64,000 nucleotides of DNA from DASQFQ01 sp963802905 (GTDB lineage Bacteria; Actinomycetota; Thermoleophilia; Solirubrobacterales; Solirubrobacteraceae): NCBI GenBank assembly GCA_963802905.1, contig CAWDKH010000004.1:496001-560000 (forward strand), written 5' to 3'. This document shows, piece after piece, positions 43,438-52,505 of this stretch (position 1 is the stretch's first letter; every line of letters begins with the position of its first letter). The notes under the pieces were generated by a model. It was not told where the DNA came from and ran no database searches. It was given only the letters and a program-made list of their open reading frames with translations. Both the position numbers and the translations under genes were made by a program.

Positions 43438-44784
43438 GTGACTGGACCGTTGGAACTGGATCCAGAGGAGGTGCGCCGCCTCGGCTACCGCGTGATCGAC
43501 CGGATCGTCGAGCACTGGTCTGGTTTGGATACGCACCCGACGGTGGCGGTCGGCGATCCCGCGGAGCTCGCTGGGGCGCTGGGCGGGCCGCCCCCGGACG
43601 CGCCGGGAGACGCGAGCGCCGTGTTGGACCGGCTGCTGGACGAGGTCGTTCCGTGGACGGCGACGAACATCCACCCGCGCTGGTTCGCGCGGATCTCCTC
43701 GCCGTCGAACTCCGTGTCGTTCCTGGCCGACGCGGTGTCGTCGGGGTTCAACCTGCTCGGGACGTCCTGGGTGGCGTCCTCGGGGCCGTCGACGGTCGAG
43801 CTGGCGGTGATGGACTGGCTGCGCTCGTGGTGCGGGATGCCGGCGGGGACGGAGGGCTTGCTGGTGAGCGGCGGGTCGATGGCGTCGCTGACGGCGCTGG
43901 TCGCGGCCCGCGAGTCCCGGGGCGGTGGGGGCGTCGTGTACATGAGCGACCAGGCCCACGGCTCGATCCTGCGGGACCTGAAGGTGATGGGGGAGGGCGA
44001 GGTCCGGGTGCTGCGGTCGGATGCGGCGTTCCGGTTGCCGGTCTCAGCCGTGGCTTCTGCAATCGCGGCCGATCGCGCCGCGGGGTTGACGCCGTTCGCG
44101 GTGGTGGGCACCGCGGGGACGACCAACACGGGGGCGATCGATCCGCTGGGAGAGTTGGCCGCGCTGTGCGAGGCGGAGGGGCTGTGGTTTCACGTCGACG
44201 GTGCGTATGGGGCGGCGGCGGCGCTGACGGAGTCGGGCCGCGATCTGTTGGCGGGGATGGAGCTCGCGGACTCGCTCGTCATCGACCCGCACAAGTGGCT
44301 CTTCCAGCCGTACGAGGCGGGCGCGGTGCTCGTGCGCGAGCCGGGGCTCTTGGAGCGGACGTTCACCTTGAGCGGCGAGTACCTGCGCGACACGTTCGGC
44401 GGCCAGGTCAACTTCCGCGACCGAGGAATCCAGCTCACCCGAGGCACGCGCGCGCTGAAGCTGTGGCTGAGCGTCCAGGTGTTCGGGCTCGACGCGTTCA
44501 GGGCGGCGGTCGCACACGGGATCGCACTGGCGGAGCACGCCGAGGAGGTCTTGCGGTCGCGCGACGGCTGGGAGGTCGTGACGCCGGCACAGCTCGGGCT
44601 CGTCTGCTTCACGCGAGTCGGCGACGACGACTCGCGAGTGTCAGCGGCGACGGTCCTGGACGGCTACGCGGCGCCGTCGACGACGGTCCTGCGAGGCGAG
44701 ACCGTGCTCCGGCTCTGCACGATCAACCCGCGGACGACGTTCGAGGAGATCGAGGAGACCATCGAGCGCATGGAGCGCGTCTAG
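43438..44784 (+). CDS. PLP-dependent group II (aromatic-L-amino-acid-type) decarboxylase
   Basis: 448 aa from GTG 43438; GTGs at 43405 and 43420 are alternatives. The group II decarboxylase order is clear: HPRWFARISSPSN, SGFNLLGTSWVASSGPSTVEL, VSGGSMASLTAL, VYMSDQAHGSI with the PLP-stacking histidine, VGTAGTTNTGAIDPL, HVDGAYGAAAAL and the Schiff-base lysine in IDPHKWLFQPYEAG. It probably decarboxylates an aromatic amino acid such as tryptophan, tyrosine or phenylalanine. The substrate cannot be fixed from sequence. Divergent from the large carboxypeptidase. Confidence 0.92.
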   Translation: MTGPLELDPEEVRRLGYRVIDRIVEHWSGLDTHPTVAVGDPAELAGALGGPPPDAPGDASAVLDRLLDEVVPWTATNIHPRWFARISSPSNSVSFLADAVSSGFNLLGTSWVASSGPSTVELAVMDWLRSWCGMPAGTEGLLVSGGSMASLTALVAARESRGGGGVVYMSDQAHGSILRDLKVMGEGEVRVLRSDAAFRLPVSAVASAIAADRAAGLTPFAVVGTAGTTNTGAIDPLGELAALCEAEGLWFHVDGAYGAAAALTESGRDLLAGMELADSLVIDPHKWLFQPYEAGAVLVREPGLLERTFTLSGEYLRDTFGGQVNFRDRGIQLTRGTRALKLWLSVQVFGLDAFRAAVAHGIALAEHAEEVLRSRDGWEVVTPAQLGLVCFTRVGDDDSRVSAATVLDGYAAPSTTVLRGETVLRLCTINPRTTFEEIEETIERMERV

Positions 44785-44822
44785 GCCGATTAACGATTTT
44801 CGCCCCGGGTAGGGCTGGTGAT

Positions 44823-45230
44823 ATGCCGACAGAACCAGCCCCAGTCACGCTCTCGCAGGTCGTCCACCGCGCGGTCGAGGTCTGCGATCCGGACGGCACA
44901 GACACCGACTTGGCCGACTTCTTCCTGCGCTTCGAGGACGCCGACGAGCCCATCGCCGGCCTCGAGGACATCGAGCAACGAATGGCCGAGGCAGCCGGCG
45001 CGCTCGACCCCGAGGGAGACATCCCGTCCCTGCAGATGGCAGCCGCGGTCGCGACCTACCTGGCCTTCCGCCGAGACGAGGTCGACGAGGAGCCGGAGGA
45101 GTTGTTGTTGCTCGCGTCGAGGGCGGAGTTCAACGGCAACCCGCCGGCGGCTGTGGCGCAGTGGCTCGAGGAGCAGGGGGTGGTTGAACGTCGCCGCCTA
45201 CGGACTCACCGTTGTGCGGCGGACGCGTGA
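44823..45230 (+). CDS. Small acidic conserved-looking protein, function unknown
   Basis: 135 aa. The sequence is strongly acidic in its first 100 residues (DPDGTDTDLADFFLRFEDADEP, YLAFRRDEVDEEPEELLLLASRAEF) and mostly helical, with a basic end RRRLRTHR. I recognise no family. TAGGGC sits seven bases before the ATG at 44823, a near match to the leaderless pattern used by other genes here. The tail overlaps the convergent secreted-protein gene by 33 bases. Confidence 0.7.
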   Translation: MPTEPAPVTLSQVVHRAVEVCDPDGTDTDLADFFLRFEDADEPIAGLEDIEQRMAEAAGALDPEGDIPSLQMAAAVATYLAFRRDEVDEEPEELLLLASRAEFNGNPPAAVAQWLEEQGVVERRRLRTHRCAADA

Positions 45231-46739
45231 CCACCCGCGAAGAAATGGATAGCCTCGCTCGCGAGGGACGACAGCACGAAACTCGTAGGTCGTGGTGGTG
45301 AAAGTTCGTCGGAAGCGGTAGACGAACCTAAACTGTCCACGCGAGTCTGTGCGCATCCGAGTCACCGTTGTCCACGCCGCTGCGCCGCGGGCACGCGCCA
45401 TGATCGCGACCGACTTCCCCGGAGTCGGCAGAGGTCGCCCGACCACGTGCCCGCCCAGGCGAATCGTCTCCCCGTTTCGGAGATGACGCGGGCGGATTGC
45501 AAATCGGACCCCTGCTCTCACCTTGACGCGAACCGGTTTCCCACAGGCTCGCGCCTCGCCGGCCGCTGACACGAGTACCGCCTGGACCCGCGTGTTCTGC
45601 TTCGGGCGGACGCGGATCTTGAAGCGGCCTCGTTTCCCAAGCCGCGCCAGCCGCGGTCGCCCGCTGAGAGCTGCATTGTCGATAATGCCTGCGCGGGCGC
45701 TCTTCAGGATGTTCCGAGATCCCGATACGCGTCCGACGATTAACGCTGATCGGCCAAACCGAACGACCTGGGTCTTGAGCTGTCGTCGGACACTAGCCGC
45801 GTTCGTTCGAGGGCAAGCAGCCGTGCCGCGCGGTGGAGGGTCTGGCTGATTGTCGACGGTGAGCGAGATCGGTCCAACGGTCGCGGCGTTTGCCCCGGTG
45901 GCGTCGAATGCCCGTACGGCAATCGTGTGACGACCGTCGACTAGGCGCGTCGTGTCGATGGGTATATCGATCGCCGCAGCAAGTTTGCATGGAACGGGCA
46001 CCACGAACGGACGCTTGCATGCGCCGTCATTGTCATCGACGGGCAGTTCGGCCATCTGCTCGCCGTCGACGTCAACGCGCACCCTGTACAGCCCGGCGCC
46101 TGTGTCTTGCAGCCTCAACGCGAGACGTCGCATCCCCCGTTGGGGTCCAGCTGCCTCAAGTAGCGAGCCCGAGCTGCTCACGATCCGTGGCGGGGTCAGA
46201 TCGTCTAGACGGACAGCGATGCGGCGCACGCTGAAAAGGGACCCGTTGTCCTGGCAGTCACCTGAGTGCAGAGCCCAAGAGCAGTAGAGCGTGAGGTCGA
46301 GCCTGGAGAGAGGCTTCGGAGTCGAATACGCGACGATGTCGTCCTGTGCAGAATTTTCGGTTTCTCTCACGGGACCAGCCACGCCTTCGCCCACAGGAAT
46401 ACCGCCTTCGCTATAGCCCCAAGCCCATGGAGGCGGCCCGGCTGGGGCCTGAACGATCCGCACCTCCACGTGGGCATCCAGACCAACGATGCGCGTCCCC
46501 GATGGCGCGCTGAAAGCGACTCCATATCGCGAGCGAGGACTATGGGTCCCGGGTGGCGTCCTGACAGTCAACTTCCCGCCGGGACAACCGATCGACACGA
46601 TCGTTCCCGCGCCAAGAGGAGCCCAGCCATGCGCCGGCGCGGGCGCGCCGCTCGGGACCCGGCACGTGTGAACCTCATAGATCGCCGCCACGGCCTGGCC
46701 TCCGGTGAACGAGGCGCTTGCCCCCAAGGCGGCCGCCAC
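45198..46739 (-). CDS. Secreted multi-domain beta-sandwich protein
   Basis: About 513 aa. The N-terminus AALGASASFTGGQAVAAIYEVHTC looks like the end of a signal peptide (cited by its ends). The first usable start is a GTG at 46739, but a better charged signal would begin a few codons earlier, where no standard start codon exists. The middle has Ig-like repeats (LDDLTPPRIVSSSGSLLEA, RLVDGRHTIAVRAFDATGAN). The C-terminal half has two basic beta-sandwich modules of a surface-protein style. Base composition is visibly less GC-rich than its neighbours: 45961-46020 has 34 G/C in 60. It lies 37 bases downstream of the membrane sigma factor gene and may be its target or partner. Confidence 0.7.
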   Translation of the reverse strand: MAAALGASASFTGGQAVAAIYEVHTCRVPSGAPAPAHGWAPLGAGTIVSIGCPGGKLTVRTPPGTHSPRSRYGVAFSAPSGTRIVGLDAHVEVRIVQAPAGPPPWAWGYSEGGIPVGEGVAGPVRETENSAQDDIVAYSTPKPLSRLDLTLYCSWALHSGDCQDNGSLFSVRRIAVRLDDLTPPRIVSSSGSLLEAAGPQRGMRRLALRLQDTGAGLYRVRVDVDGEQMAELPVDDNDGACKRPFVVPVPCKLAAAIDIPIDTTRLVDGRHTIAVRAFDATGANAATVGPISLTVDNQPDPPPRGTAACPRTNAASVRRQLKTQVVRFGRSALIVGRVSGSRNILKSARAGIIDNAALSGRPRLARLGKRGRFKIRVRPKQNTRVQAVLVSAAGEARACGKPVRVKVRAGVRFAIRPRHLRNGETIRLGGHVVGRPLPTPGKSVAIMARARGAAAWTTVTRMRTDSRGQFRFVYRFRRTFTTTTYEFRAVVPRERGYPFLRGWSRVRRTTVSP

Positions 46740-46776
46740 CGCGATACGCGCCTTACAATGTCAAGTGGGCCTCCAT

Positions 46777-48259
46777 TCATGGCGAGAACTCTCCACCGCC
46801 TCCGTCGCTGAACTCGCCGCCGCTCGCTGAAGGGGGCGAGCCCGACGCGCCGCTCTCGAAGCTCCCGTTCGCAGGGCTCGCCGAAGCACGCTGCCGCGTT
46901 TGTGCCGCCGCACTGGCGGACGGGCCCGACGTCTCGAAGGAGAATTCGTCGGGCGCGACAGCCCGATGAGTTCTGCTGGTCCGCTGTACAGCCCCAGTGC
47001 GACGAAGGTCGCGCTGAGGGGCGGGTGTGCTGATGACTTTGGCGATGTGTGTGCGTGCGGGCTCACCTCGGTCCGGCGCCCGACGCGAACTGGCGTCGCG
47101 CTTCGACCGCTGCTTTTCCGGATTCGCCTCCGCCCGGATCGCCGGCTTCGGGTCCGGCAGCAGCGCCGTTGCGACGCAGTAGGTGCCGGCCCCGACACCC
47201 GAGACGCAGACCCCGATCAAGGCCGCCACGGACGCGACTCGACCGCCGCCTCCGCTCGTCGCCGCGTGCACGCTCATCGCAAGGTCCGAGCTCTGGAGCC
47301 GCTGGAGCGCCACCTCCGCCCACTCGCGCAGGTTCACGCGCGCCGACGAGAGGCGCGACGCCGTCTCCGCCACCGAGGGGGCGACCGGCTGGACCGCCGA
47401 TTCGCTTGCGTTCAGCCGGCGGAAGACCTCGTCCACGTGCTCGGACTGATCCATCGGCCGCAGCTCGACCGCCTGGTCCGCGCGCGACGGCCCGCGCGCC
47501 CCGGAACCGCTCCACAACCGCTCGAGCCGGCGCCACCAGCGCGCCGAACGGGAGGAACGCCGTGAGCCGCCGCAGACGGGACGCGTGGAGCTGCCGCACC
47601 GTCGCGCGACATGCCGGGCAGTTGCGCAGGTGCGGCCGCAGCTCCAGCAGCGCTTCGCTGCTCGCCGTGCCCGACGCCAGCGCCACCAGCGTCGGCGCCA
47701 GCCGCTCGCACTCCACCCCGGTCTCGAGCTCGGCGTACAGCTTCATGAAGCGGCGCCGGCCCTCGGTGATGCAGCGGTTCACTTTCGTGTACGTCCAGCC
47801 CAGCCGCTCGCCGATCTCGACGTACGACAGCCCCTCGGCCTTGAGCATCAGCGCCCGCGCCTCGTCGCGCTTCAGGCGCCGCATGACCTCAGCCGACCGC
47901 TCGACCCGCTCCGCCGACTCGCGCCGCTCCTCGACCGATCGCACGCCCACCGCGGGAACGGCGTCGAGGTCGACCTCTTCGCCCGCGACGCCCGCTCGGC
48001 CCCGTCGCACCGCCAGCGCTTCGTGCTTGACGACCACCTTCAGCCAGGCGAGCTCGGTCGCGGGGTCCAGAGACTCGACGCGGCGCATGTAGATCTCGAG
48101 CGCTCGCTGGACCGCGTCCTGCGCGTCGTCCGCGCACAGCGAGTAGGAGCGGGCGACTCGGGTCAGCAGTTCCGCGTGGCGGGCGACGACCGCCCCGACC
48201 CGTTCCGAGGGGTCGTCGAGTGCTGCTGCTGGCCGTCGATCGAACATCCGTGTCGCCAC
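46777..48259 (-). pseudogene. Sigma-70 factor with zinc-finger and membrane tail, split by an apparent one-base insertion
   Basis: GTG start at 48259 with GGAGGAG eight bases upstream. Residues about 20-85 are sigma region 2 (DDAQDAVQRALEIYMRRV), about 125-180 region 4 (LKRDEARALMLKAEGLSYVEIGERLGW by parts). Then comes an anti-sigma-like HLRNCPACRATV box. Between about 47570 and 47490 the frame changes. The continuation gives LWSGSGARGPSRADQ, a membrane helix with VAALIGVCVSGVGAGTYCV, and an extracytoplasmic Ser/Gly-rich tail. The joined protein, about 490 aa, would be a sigma factor that carries its own zinc-binding and membrane anchor. The indel is probably a sequence error. Confidence 0.78.
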
Positions 48260-48365
48260 GGGCCGCGCTCCTCCTCCACGAGAGACGCTGACTTATCAGC
48301 GAGGTGTAGTGCGCGTCGCAGCCAGTTCGCCCCGCCACTGCAACAAATCACCGCAAATTGCGGCA

Positions 48366-49064
48366 TTAGGATTCGGCGAGCACCACGTCCCCGACCGCGA
48401 CCCGCCCGCGATCCACGGTCGAGCCGTAGACGCCGATGCACGACGACCGCTCCTGGGCGAGCGTCTTCAGCACGCTCGGATCGCGTGCGCCGCTGACCGG
48501 GTCGATGTTCACGATCACGCAGCGCTCGTCTCGCTGATCGACGCGCATCGCCATCCCGCCGATCCGCAACACGCGCCCGACCCACGCGTCCTCGCGCTCG
48601 TCAGCCTCCACGAGCAGGTTCGGCCGGAAGCGCTGGGGGTCGAGCCCGAACCCGACGAGCCCCTCGAGCTCCGCGATCGACTGTGTCGTGATCAGCGACA
48701 GCGGCATGGCGTCGAACACGCCGCGGTCCTGCTTGATCACGCGCACGTCCGACCCCAACGAGGCGGCCAGCGCCGGATCGATCACGTCGAGCTCCTCGCC
48801 CGCGGGCGTGCGCACGAGCGTCCGTGACTTGTCGGGCCGCTCGGGCTCGGCGAACCGCGGCACGTGCTCGAGCATCGAGCTGTCCTCGCGGATCGTCATC
48901 CAGGGGAAGCCCGACCTCGGGATCGCCCCGCGCACGAACGCCCAGCGCCGGTCGCCGGCCAACCCGTGCCAGCCCACCTCGACCGCCTCGAGCGGCTCGG
49001 CGGCCATCGACTTCACCGGATAGCGCCAGAGCCCCACGACTCGGCCGACCTCTTGCGCGCTCAT
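48366..49064 (-). CDS. MOSC-domain protein (molybdenum-cofactor sulfurase-like)
   Basis: 232 aa from ATG 49064. The N-terminal GRVVGLWRYPVKSMAAEPLEAVEVGWHGLAGDRRWAFV region, cited by its ends, is the MOSC N-domain. The C-terminal MOSC core has RFRPNLLVEA, WVGRVLRIGG, RCVIVNIDP and a family-typical cysteine. Such proteins handle sulfur transfer to molybdenum or act as mARC-like or YcbX-like reductase parts. No associated ferredoxin domain is fused here. It is divergent from the CBS gene, and the two share a 20-base control region. Confidence 0.88.
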   Translation of the reverse strand: MSAQEVGRVVGLWRYPVKSMAAEPLEAVEVGWHGLAGDRRWAFVRGAIPRSGFPWMTIREDSSMLEHVPRFAEPERPDKSRTLVRTPAGEELDVIDPALAASLGSDVRVIKQDRGVFDAMPLSLITTQSIAELEGLVGFGLDPQRFRPNLLVEADEREDAWVGRVLRIGGMAMRVDQRDERCVIVNIDPVSGARDPSVLKTLAQERSSCIGVYGSTVDRGRVAVGDVVLAES

Positions 49065-49071
49065 GCGCACG

Positions 49072-49084
49072 TATCCTGACGCGC
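49072..49084 (+). promoter_or_regulatory. Leaderless-type -10 element before the cystathionine beta-synthase gene
   Basis: TATCCT at 49072-49077 stands seven bases before the ATG at 49085. The opposite strand reads CAGGAT at 49078-49073, eight bases before the MOSC ATG at 49064, so the element could act in both directions. Confidence 0.55.
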
Positions 49085-50440
49085 ATGTCCGAGATCAAGG
49101 ACTCGATCCTCGACACGATCGGGGAGACGCCGCTCGTCCGACTGTCCCGCATCGGCGCCGGCCTGAAGCCCCAGATCGTGGCGAAGCTCGAGCTGTTCAA
49201 CCCCGGCGGGTCGATCAAGGACCGCGTCGCGATCCGGCTCGTCGAGGCGGCCGAGAAGGACGGCCGGCTCAAGCCCGGCGGCACGATCATCGAGCCGACC
49301 TCCGGCAACACCGGCACCGGCCTCGCGATCGCCGCGCGCCTGAAGGGCTACCGCGTGATCGCGGTGATGCCGGACAAGATGAGCAAGGAGAAGATCGACC
49401 TCCTGCGCGCCTACGGCGCCGAGGTCGTGGTGGCGCCGACCGACGTCCCGCCCGACTCGCCGCGCTCCTACTACCGCGTCGCCGACCGCCTCACGCGCGA
49501 CATCCCCGGCGCCTTCCAGCCCAACCAGTACGCGAACCCGGCCAACCCGCAGACGCACTACGAGACGACCGGGCCGGAGCTGTGGCGCCAGACCGACGGC
49601 AAGCTCACGCACCTCGTCGTCGGCGTCGGCACGGGCGGCACGATCACCGGGATGGCGCGCTACCTCAAGGAGCAGAACCCGGACATCGAGATCATCGGCG
49701 CGGATCCGAAGGGCTCGATCTACTCGAACGAAGAGGTCCATCCCTACCTCGTCGAGGGCGTGGGCGAGGACTTCTGGCCCGCCACCTACGACCCCTCCGT
49801 CACCGACCGCTACGTCACGGTCTCGGACCGCGACAGCTTCATCACCACCCGCCGGCTCGCGGAGACCGAGGGGATGCTCGTGGGCGGCTCGTGCGGGCTC
49901 GCGGTGCATGCCGCGCTGGAGGTGGCGCGCGACCTCGACGAGAACGCCCTGATCGCGGTGATCCTCCCGGACGGCGGGCGCGCGTACCTGTCGAAGATCT
50001 TCAACGACGCCTGGATGGACTCCTATGGCTTCCTCGAGCGCGTTGAGGACAAGACGGTCGGGGACGTCCTGCACGCCAAGGACACCGCCGGCGAGATGCC
50101 GCCCTTCGTGGTCGTCGAGCCCGGGCAGACCGTGCGCGAGGCGATCTCGCTGCTGCATCAGCACAGCGTCTCCCAGCTCCCGGTGGTCGAGGACGCCGAC
50201 GTGGTCGGCTCCGTCGGCGAGCGCGGGCTGCTGCGCCGGGCGATGGACGCCCCGACGATCATGGAGACCGTCATCGCCGAGGTGATGGAGGAGCCGTTCC
50301 CGGCCGTCGCCACGACCGACTCGGTGCGCGAGGCGGTCGAGCTGCTCGCCGGCGAGCGCCAGGCGCTGACCGTCACGGAGGACGGCAAGCCGATGGGCAT
50401 CCTCACCCGCGCCGACCTGCTTGAGTCGCTGGTCACATGA
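49085..50440 (+). CDS. cbs: Cystathionine beta-synthase with CBS-domain pair
   Basis: 451 aa. Fold type II PLP enzyme: KLELFNPGGSIKDRVA carries the Schiff-base lysine, EPTSGNTGTGLA the phosphate loop and VGVGTGGTITGMARYLK the cofactor glycine loop. Residues about 335-450 form two CBS domains (TVGDVLHAKDT..., VIAEVMEEPFPAV...) that may sense adenosyl ligands. There is no haem-binding N-terminus. It condenses serine and homocysteine to cystathionine. ATGA overlap with the gamma-lyase gene, so the pair runs the reverse transsulfuration path. Confidence 0.94.
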   Translation: MSEIKDSILDTIGETPLVRLSRIGAGLKPQIVAKLELFNPGGSIKDRVAIRLVEAAEKDGRLKPGGTIIEPTSGNTGTGLAIAARLKGYRVIAVMPDKMSKEKIDLLRAYGAEVVVAPTDVPPDSPRSYYRVADRLTRDIPGAFQPNQYANPANPQTHYETTGPELWRQTDGKLTHLVVGVGTGGTITGMARYLKEQNPDIEIIGADPKGSIYSNEEVHPYLVEGVGEDFWPATYDPSVTDRYVTVSDRDSFITTRRLAETEGMLVGGSCGLAVHAALEVARDLDENALIAVILPDGGRAYLSKIFNDAWMDSYGFLERVEDKTVGDVLHAKDTAGEMPPFVVVEPGQTVREAISLLHQHSVSQLPVVEDADVVGSVGERGLLRRAMDAPTIMETVIAEVMEEPFPAVATTDSVREAVELLAGERQALTVTEDGKPMGILTRADLLESLVT

Positions 50441-51507
50441 CCGAGTTCGCCACCCGCTGCGTCCACGCGGGCCTCCAGCCCGACCCGACCTTCCGCTCGA
50501 TCATCCCGCCGATCCACCAGACGTCGACCTACGTGCAGCCCGCGCCGGGCGAGCACGTCGGGGAGTTCGGCTACTCGCGGAGCGCCAACCCGACCCGCGC
50601 GGCGCTGGAGACGGCGCTGGGCGAGCTCGAGGGCGGCCTCGCATGCGCGTTTTCGTCCGGCATGGCCGCCGAGCATGCGCTGATCACGGCGATCGCGAGT
50701 GCCGGCGCGCACGTCGTGCTGCCGGACGATCTCTACGGCGGCACGTACCGGCTCGTCGACAAGGTGCTGTCGCGGTTCGGGGTCGAGTACGACATGGTCG
50801 ACCAGCGGGATCTCGACGCTCTCTCGGCCGTGGTGCGGGACGACACCGCGCTGGTCTGGGTGGAGACGCCGACGAACCCCTCGTTGAAGGTGATCGACCT
50901 GGCTGGGGTGATCGAGCGGAAGCGGGGCGCGCTGGTGGTGGTCGACAACACGTTCGCCACGCCGGTGCACCAGCGGCCCTTGGAGCTCGGCGCCGACGCC
51001 GTCGTGCACTCGACGACGAAGTACCTCGGCGGCCACTCCGACGCAGTCGGCGGCGCCGCGATCGTGCGCGATCCGGCGCTCCACGAGAAGGTCAAGTTCG
51101 TGCAGAACGCGGTCGGCGCGGTGCCCGGGCCGTTCGACTGCTTCCTCGTCCACCGCGGGCTGCGGACGCTCCACCTGCGGGTGGCGGCGCACGACGCGAA
51201 CGGGCTGGCGGTGTCGAGTTGGCTCCGTGAGCAGGCCGGTGTCGAGGACGTGCGCTGGCCCGGCTTCGGGGGGATGGTGTCGTTCCGGCACCCCGACGCG
51301 GTGCGGATCGTGTCGTCGACGCGCGTCTTCTCGCTGGCCGAGTCGCTGGGCGGCGTCGAGTCGCTGATCGAGGTCCCGCAGGCGATGACCCACCAGTCGG
51401 TCGAGGACTCAGACGCCGCCGTCCCGGCCGACCTCGTGCGGCTGTCGTGCGGGATCGAGGCGAGCGTCGACCTGATCGCTGACCTCGCGCAGGCGCTAGA
51501 GACCTAG
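50437..51507 (+). CDS. Cystathionine gamma-lyase/synthase (Cys/Met metabolism PLP enzyme)
   Basis: 356 aa. The Cys/Met family pattern is complete: STYVQPAPGEHVGEFGYSRSANPTRAALE (by its ends), SGMAAEHALITAIASAGAHVVLPDDLYGGTYRL, WVETPTNPSLKVIDL, VVDNTFATPVHQRPLELGADAV and the Schiff-base lysine in HSTTKYLGGHSDAVGG. It overlaps the beta-synthase gene, which favours gamma-lyase activity (cystathionine to cysteine). Gamma-synthase activity cannot be excluded. The tail overlaps the DUF559 gene by 12 bases. Confidence 0.92.
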   Translation: MTEFATRCVHAGLQPDPTFRSIIPPIHQTSTYVQPAPGEHVGEFGYSRSANPTRAALETALGELEGGLACAFSSGMAAEHALITAIASAGAHVVLPDDLYGGTYRLVDKVLSRFGVEYDMVDQRDLDALSAVVRDDTALVWVETPTNPSLKVIDLAGVIERKRGALVVVDNTFATPVHQRPLELGADAVVHSTTKYLGGHSDAVGGAAIVRDPALHEKVKFVQNAVGAVPGPFDCFLVHRGLRTLHLRVAAHDANGLAVSSWLREQAGVEDVRWPGFGGMVSFRHPDAVRIVSSTRVFSLAESLGGVESLIEVPQAMTHQSVEDSDAAVPADLVRLSCGIEASVDLIADLAQALET

Positions 51508-52386
51508 GGCTTCGAGCTCGGCCGCCAGACGGTCGGGTTCGTCGAGGTCTCGCCACGTGATTCGGATCACGGTCCAGCCGAGGGCCGTGAGGTGGCGGTC
51601 TTTGCGGCGGTCGTTTTCGAACGCCTGGCGCGTGCCGTGGAACGTCCAGCTGTCCAGCTCGACGATCAGCTTGCGGTCGGGCCAGACGGCGTCGACTTCG
51701 TAGCCCTCGATGAGGGTGTTGGTCTGGGGCGACGGGAAACGGCGGTCATTGAGGAAGGCGAGGAAGTCGGCCTCGAGGTCGCTTCGGGTTCGGGGGGCTG
51801 GGGTTCGGAGCGTCGCGATGCCTCGCTTGGTCGGATGCCGCTCCATGAGGTCGCGGGCTCCGGGCAGGCGGCGGATCTCGGCCTCGTTCATGGCTCGGTG
51901 GACCTGGTGTGGTGGGAGGACGCCGGCGAGGTCGAGCTGAGTGCGGGCTGCGGTGGTGACGGGGATCCCGTAGCGGGTGGTGATCTCGTCGGGTGGGAGA
52001 ACGGCTCGGTGAAGGAGGAGTCCGGGTCGGGGTGTGCGGGTCCGTGGGGTGGTGATCTCGATGCGTCCGCTCGAGGGTCGAATGCCCCAGAGGGCGGCGG
52101 CGGATCGGTGGCTGAGGACGCCGTTCGTGGCGAGGACGGCGGCCATCCAGCGACCTCGCTGTGAGAGCACCTGGTGGCCCACGGCGTACACCCCTCGGTA
52201 AAGAGGGTGGAGCCTGCCTGCGTCAAGTCGGCGCTCGATCGCTCGGACTCCGATGCCCGTCGCGAGCAGCTGCCCACGCCCGACCACCCCGTGCTGCCGC
52301 CCGGCGAGGTCCGCGATCAGCTCATCGACGGCAAGCGGGACGGTTTTACCCCCTATGTGGTGGTCAAACCGTCCCACTTGGCTCAT
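51496..52386 (-). CDS. AbiEi-like antitoxin domain fused to DUF559 (PD-D/E-XK-like) nuclease domain
   Basis: 296 aa from ATG 52386. Residues about 14-85 match the AbiEi-type N-terminal domain: LAGRQHGVVGRGQLLATGIGVRAIERRLDAGRLHPLYRGVYAVG, cited by its ends. The C-terminus has the DUF559/VSR-like core YEVDAVWPDRKLIVELDSWTFHG, with the D and ExD-type acidic residues of the fold, then RRKDRHLTALGWTVIRITW. The combination is widespread as isolated genes in actinobacteria; function is unproven. No toxin gene adjoins, so an independent role is possible. Confidence 0.87.
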   Translation of the reverse strand: MSQVGRFDHHIGGKTVPLAVDELIADLAGRQHGVVGRGQLLATGIGVRAIERRLDAGRLHPLYRGVYAVGHQVLSQRGRWMAAVLATNGVLSHRSAAALWGIRPSSGRIEITTPRTRTPRPGLLLHRAVLPPDEITTRYGIPVTTAARTQLDLAGVLPPHQVHRAMNEAEIRRLPGARDLMERHPTKRGIATLRTPAPRTRSDLEADFLAFLNDRRFPSPQTNTLIEGYEVDAVWPDRKLIVELDSWTFHGTRQAFENDRRKDRHLTALGWTVIRITWRDLDEPDRLAAELEALGL

Positions 52387-52453
52387 GACCCCGATCGTGC
52401 CAACCAAACCGCAACAGAACACACCCCCTCAATGCCGAAGTTCGCCCAAACCC

Positions 52454-52482
52454 TTGACAACAGAGCACATTTAACGCATCCT
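52454..52482 (+). promoter_or_regulatory. Consensus-like promoter of the ArsR-SRPBCC operon
   Basis: TTGACA at 52454-52459 is followed after exactly 17 bases by CATCCT (52477-52482). The region is AT-rich compared with its surroundings and contains a TTAATTAA palindrome at 52483-52490, where an ArsR-type repressor could bind near the transcript start. Confidence 0.5.
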
Positions 52483-52505
52483 TTAATTAACCAACCCAAC
52501 AAACA

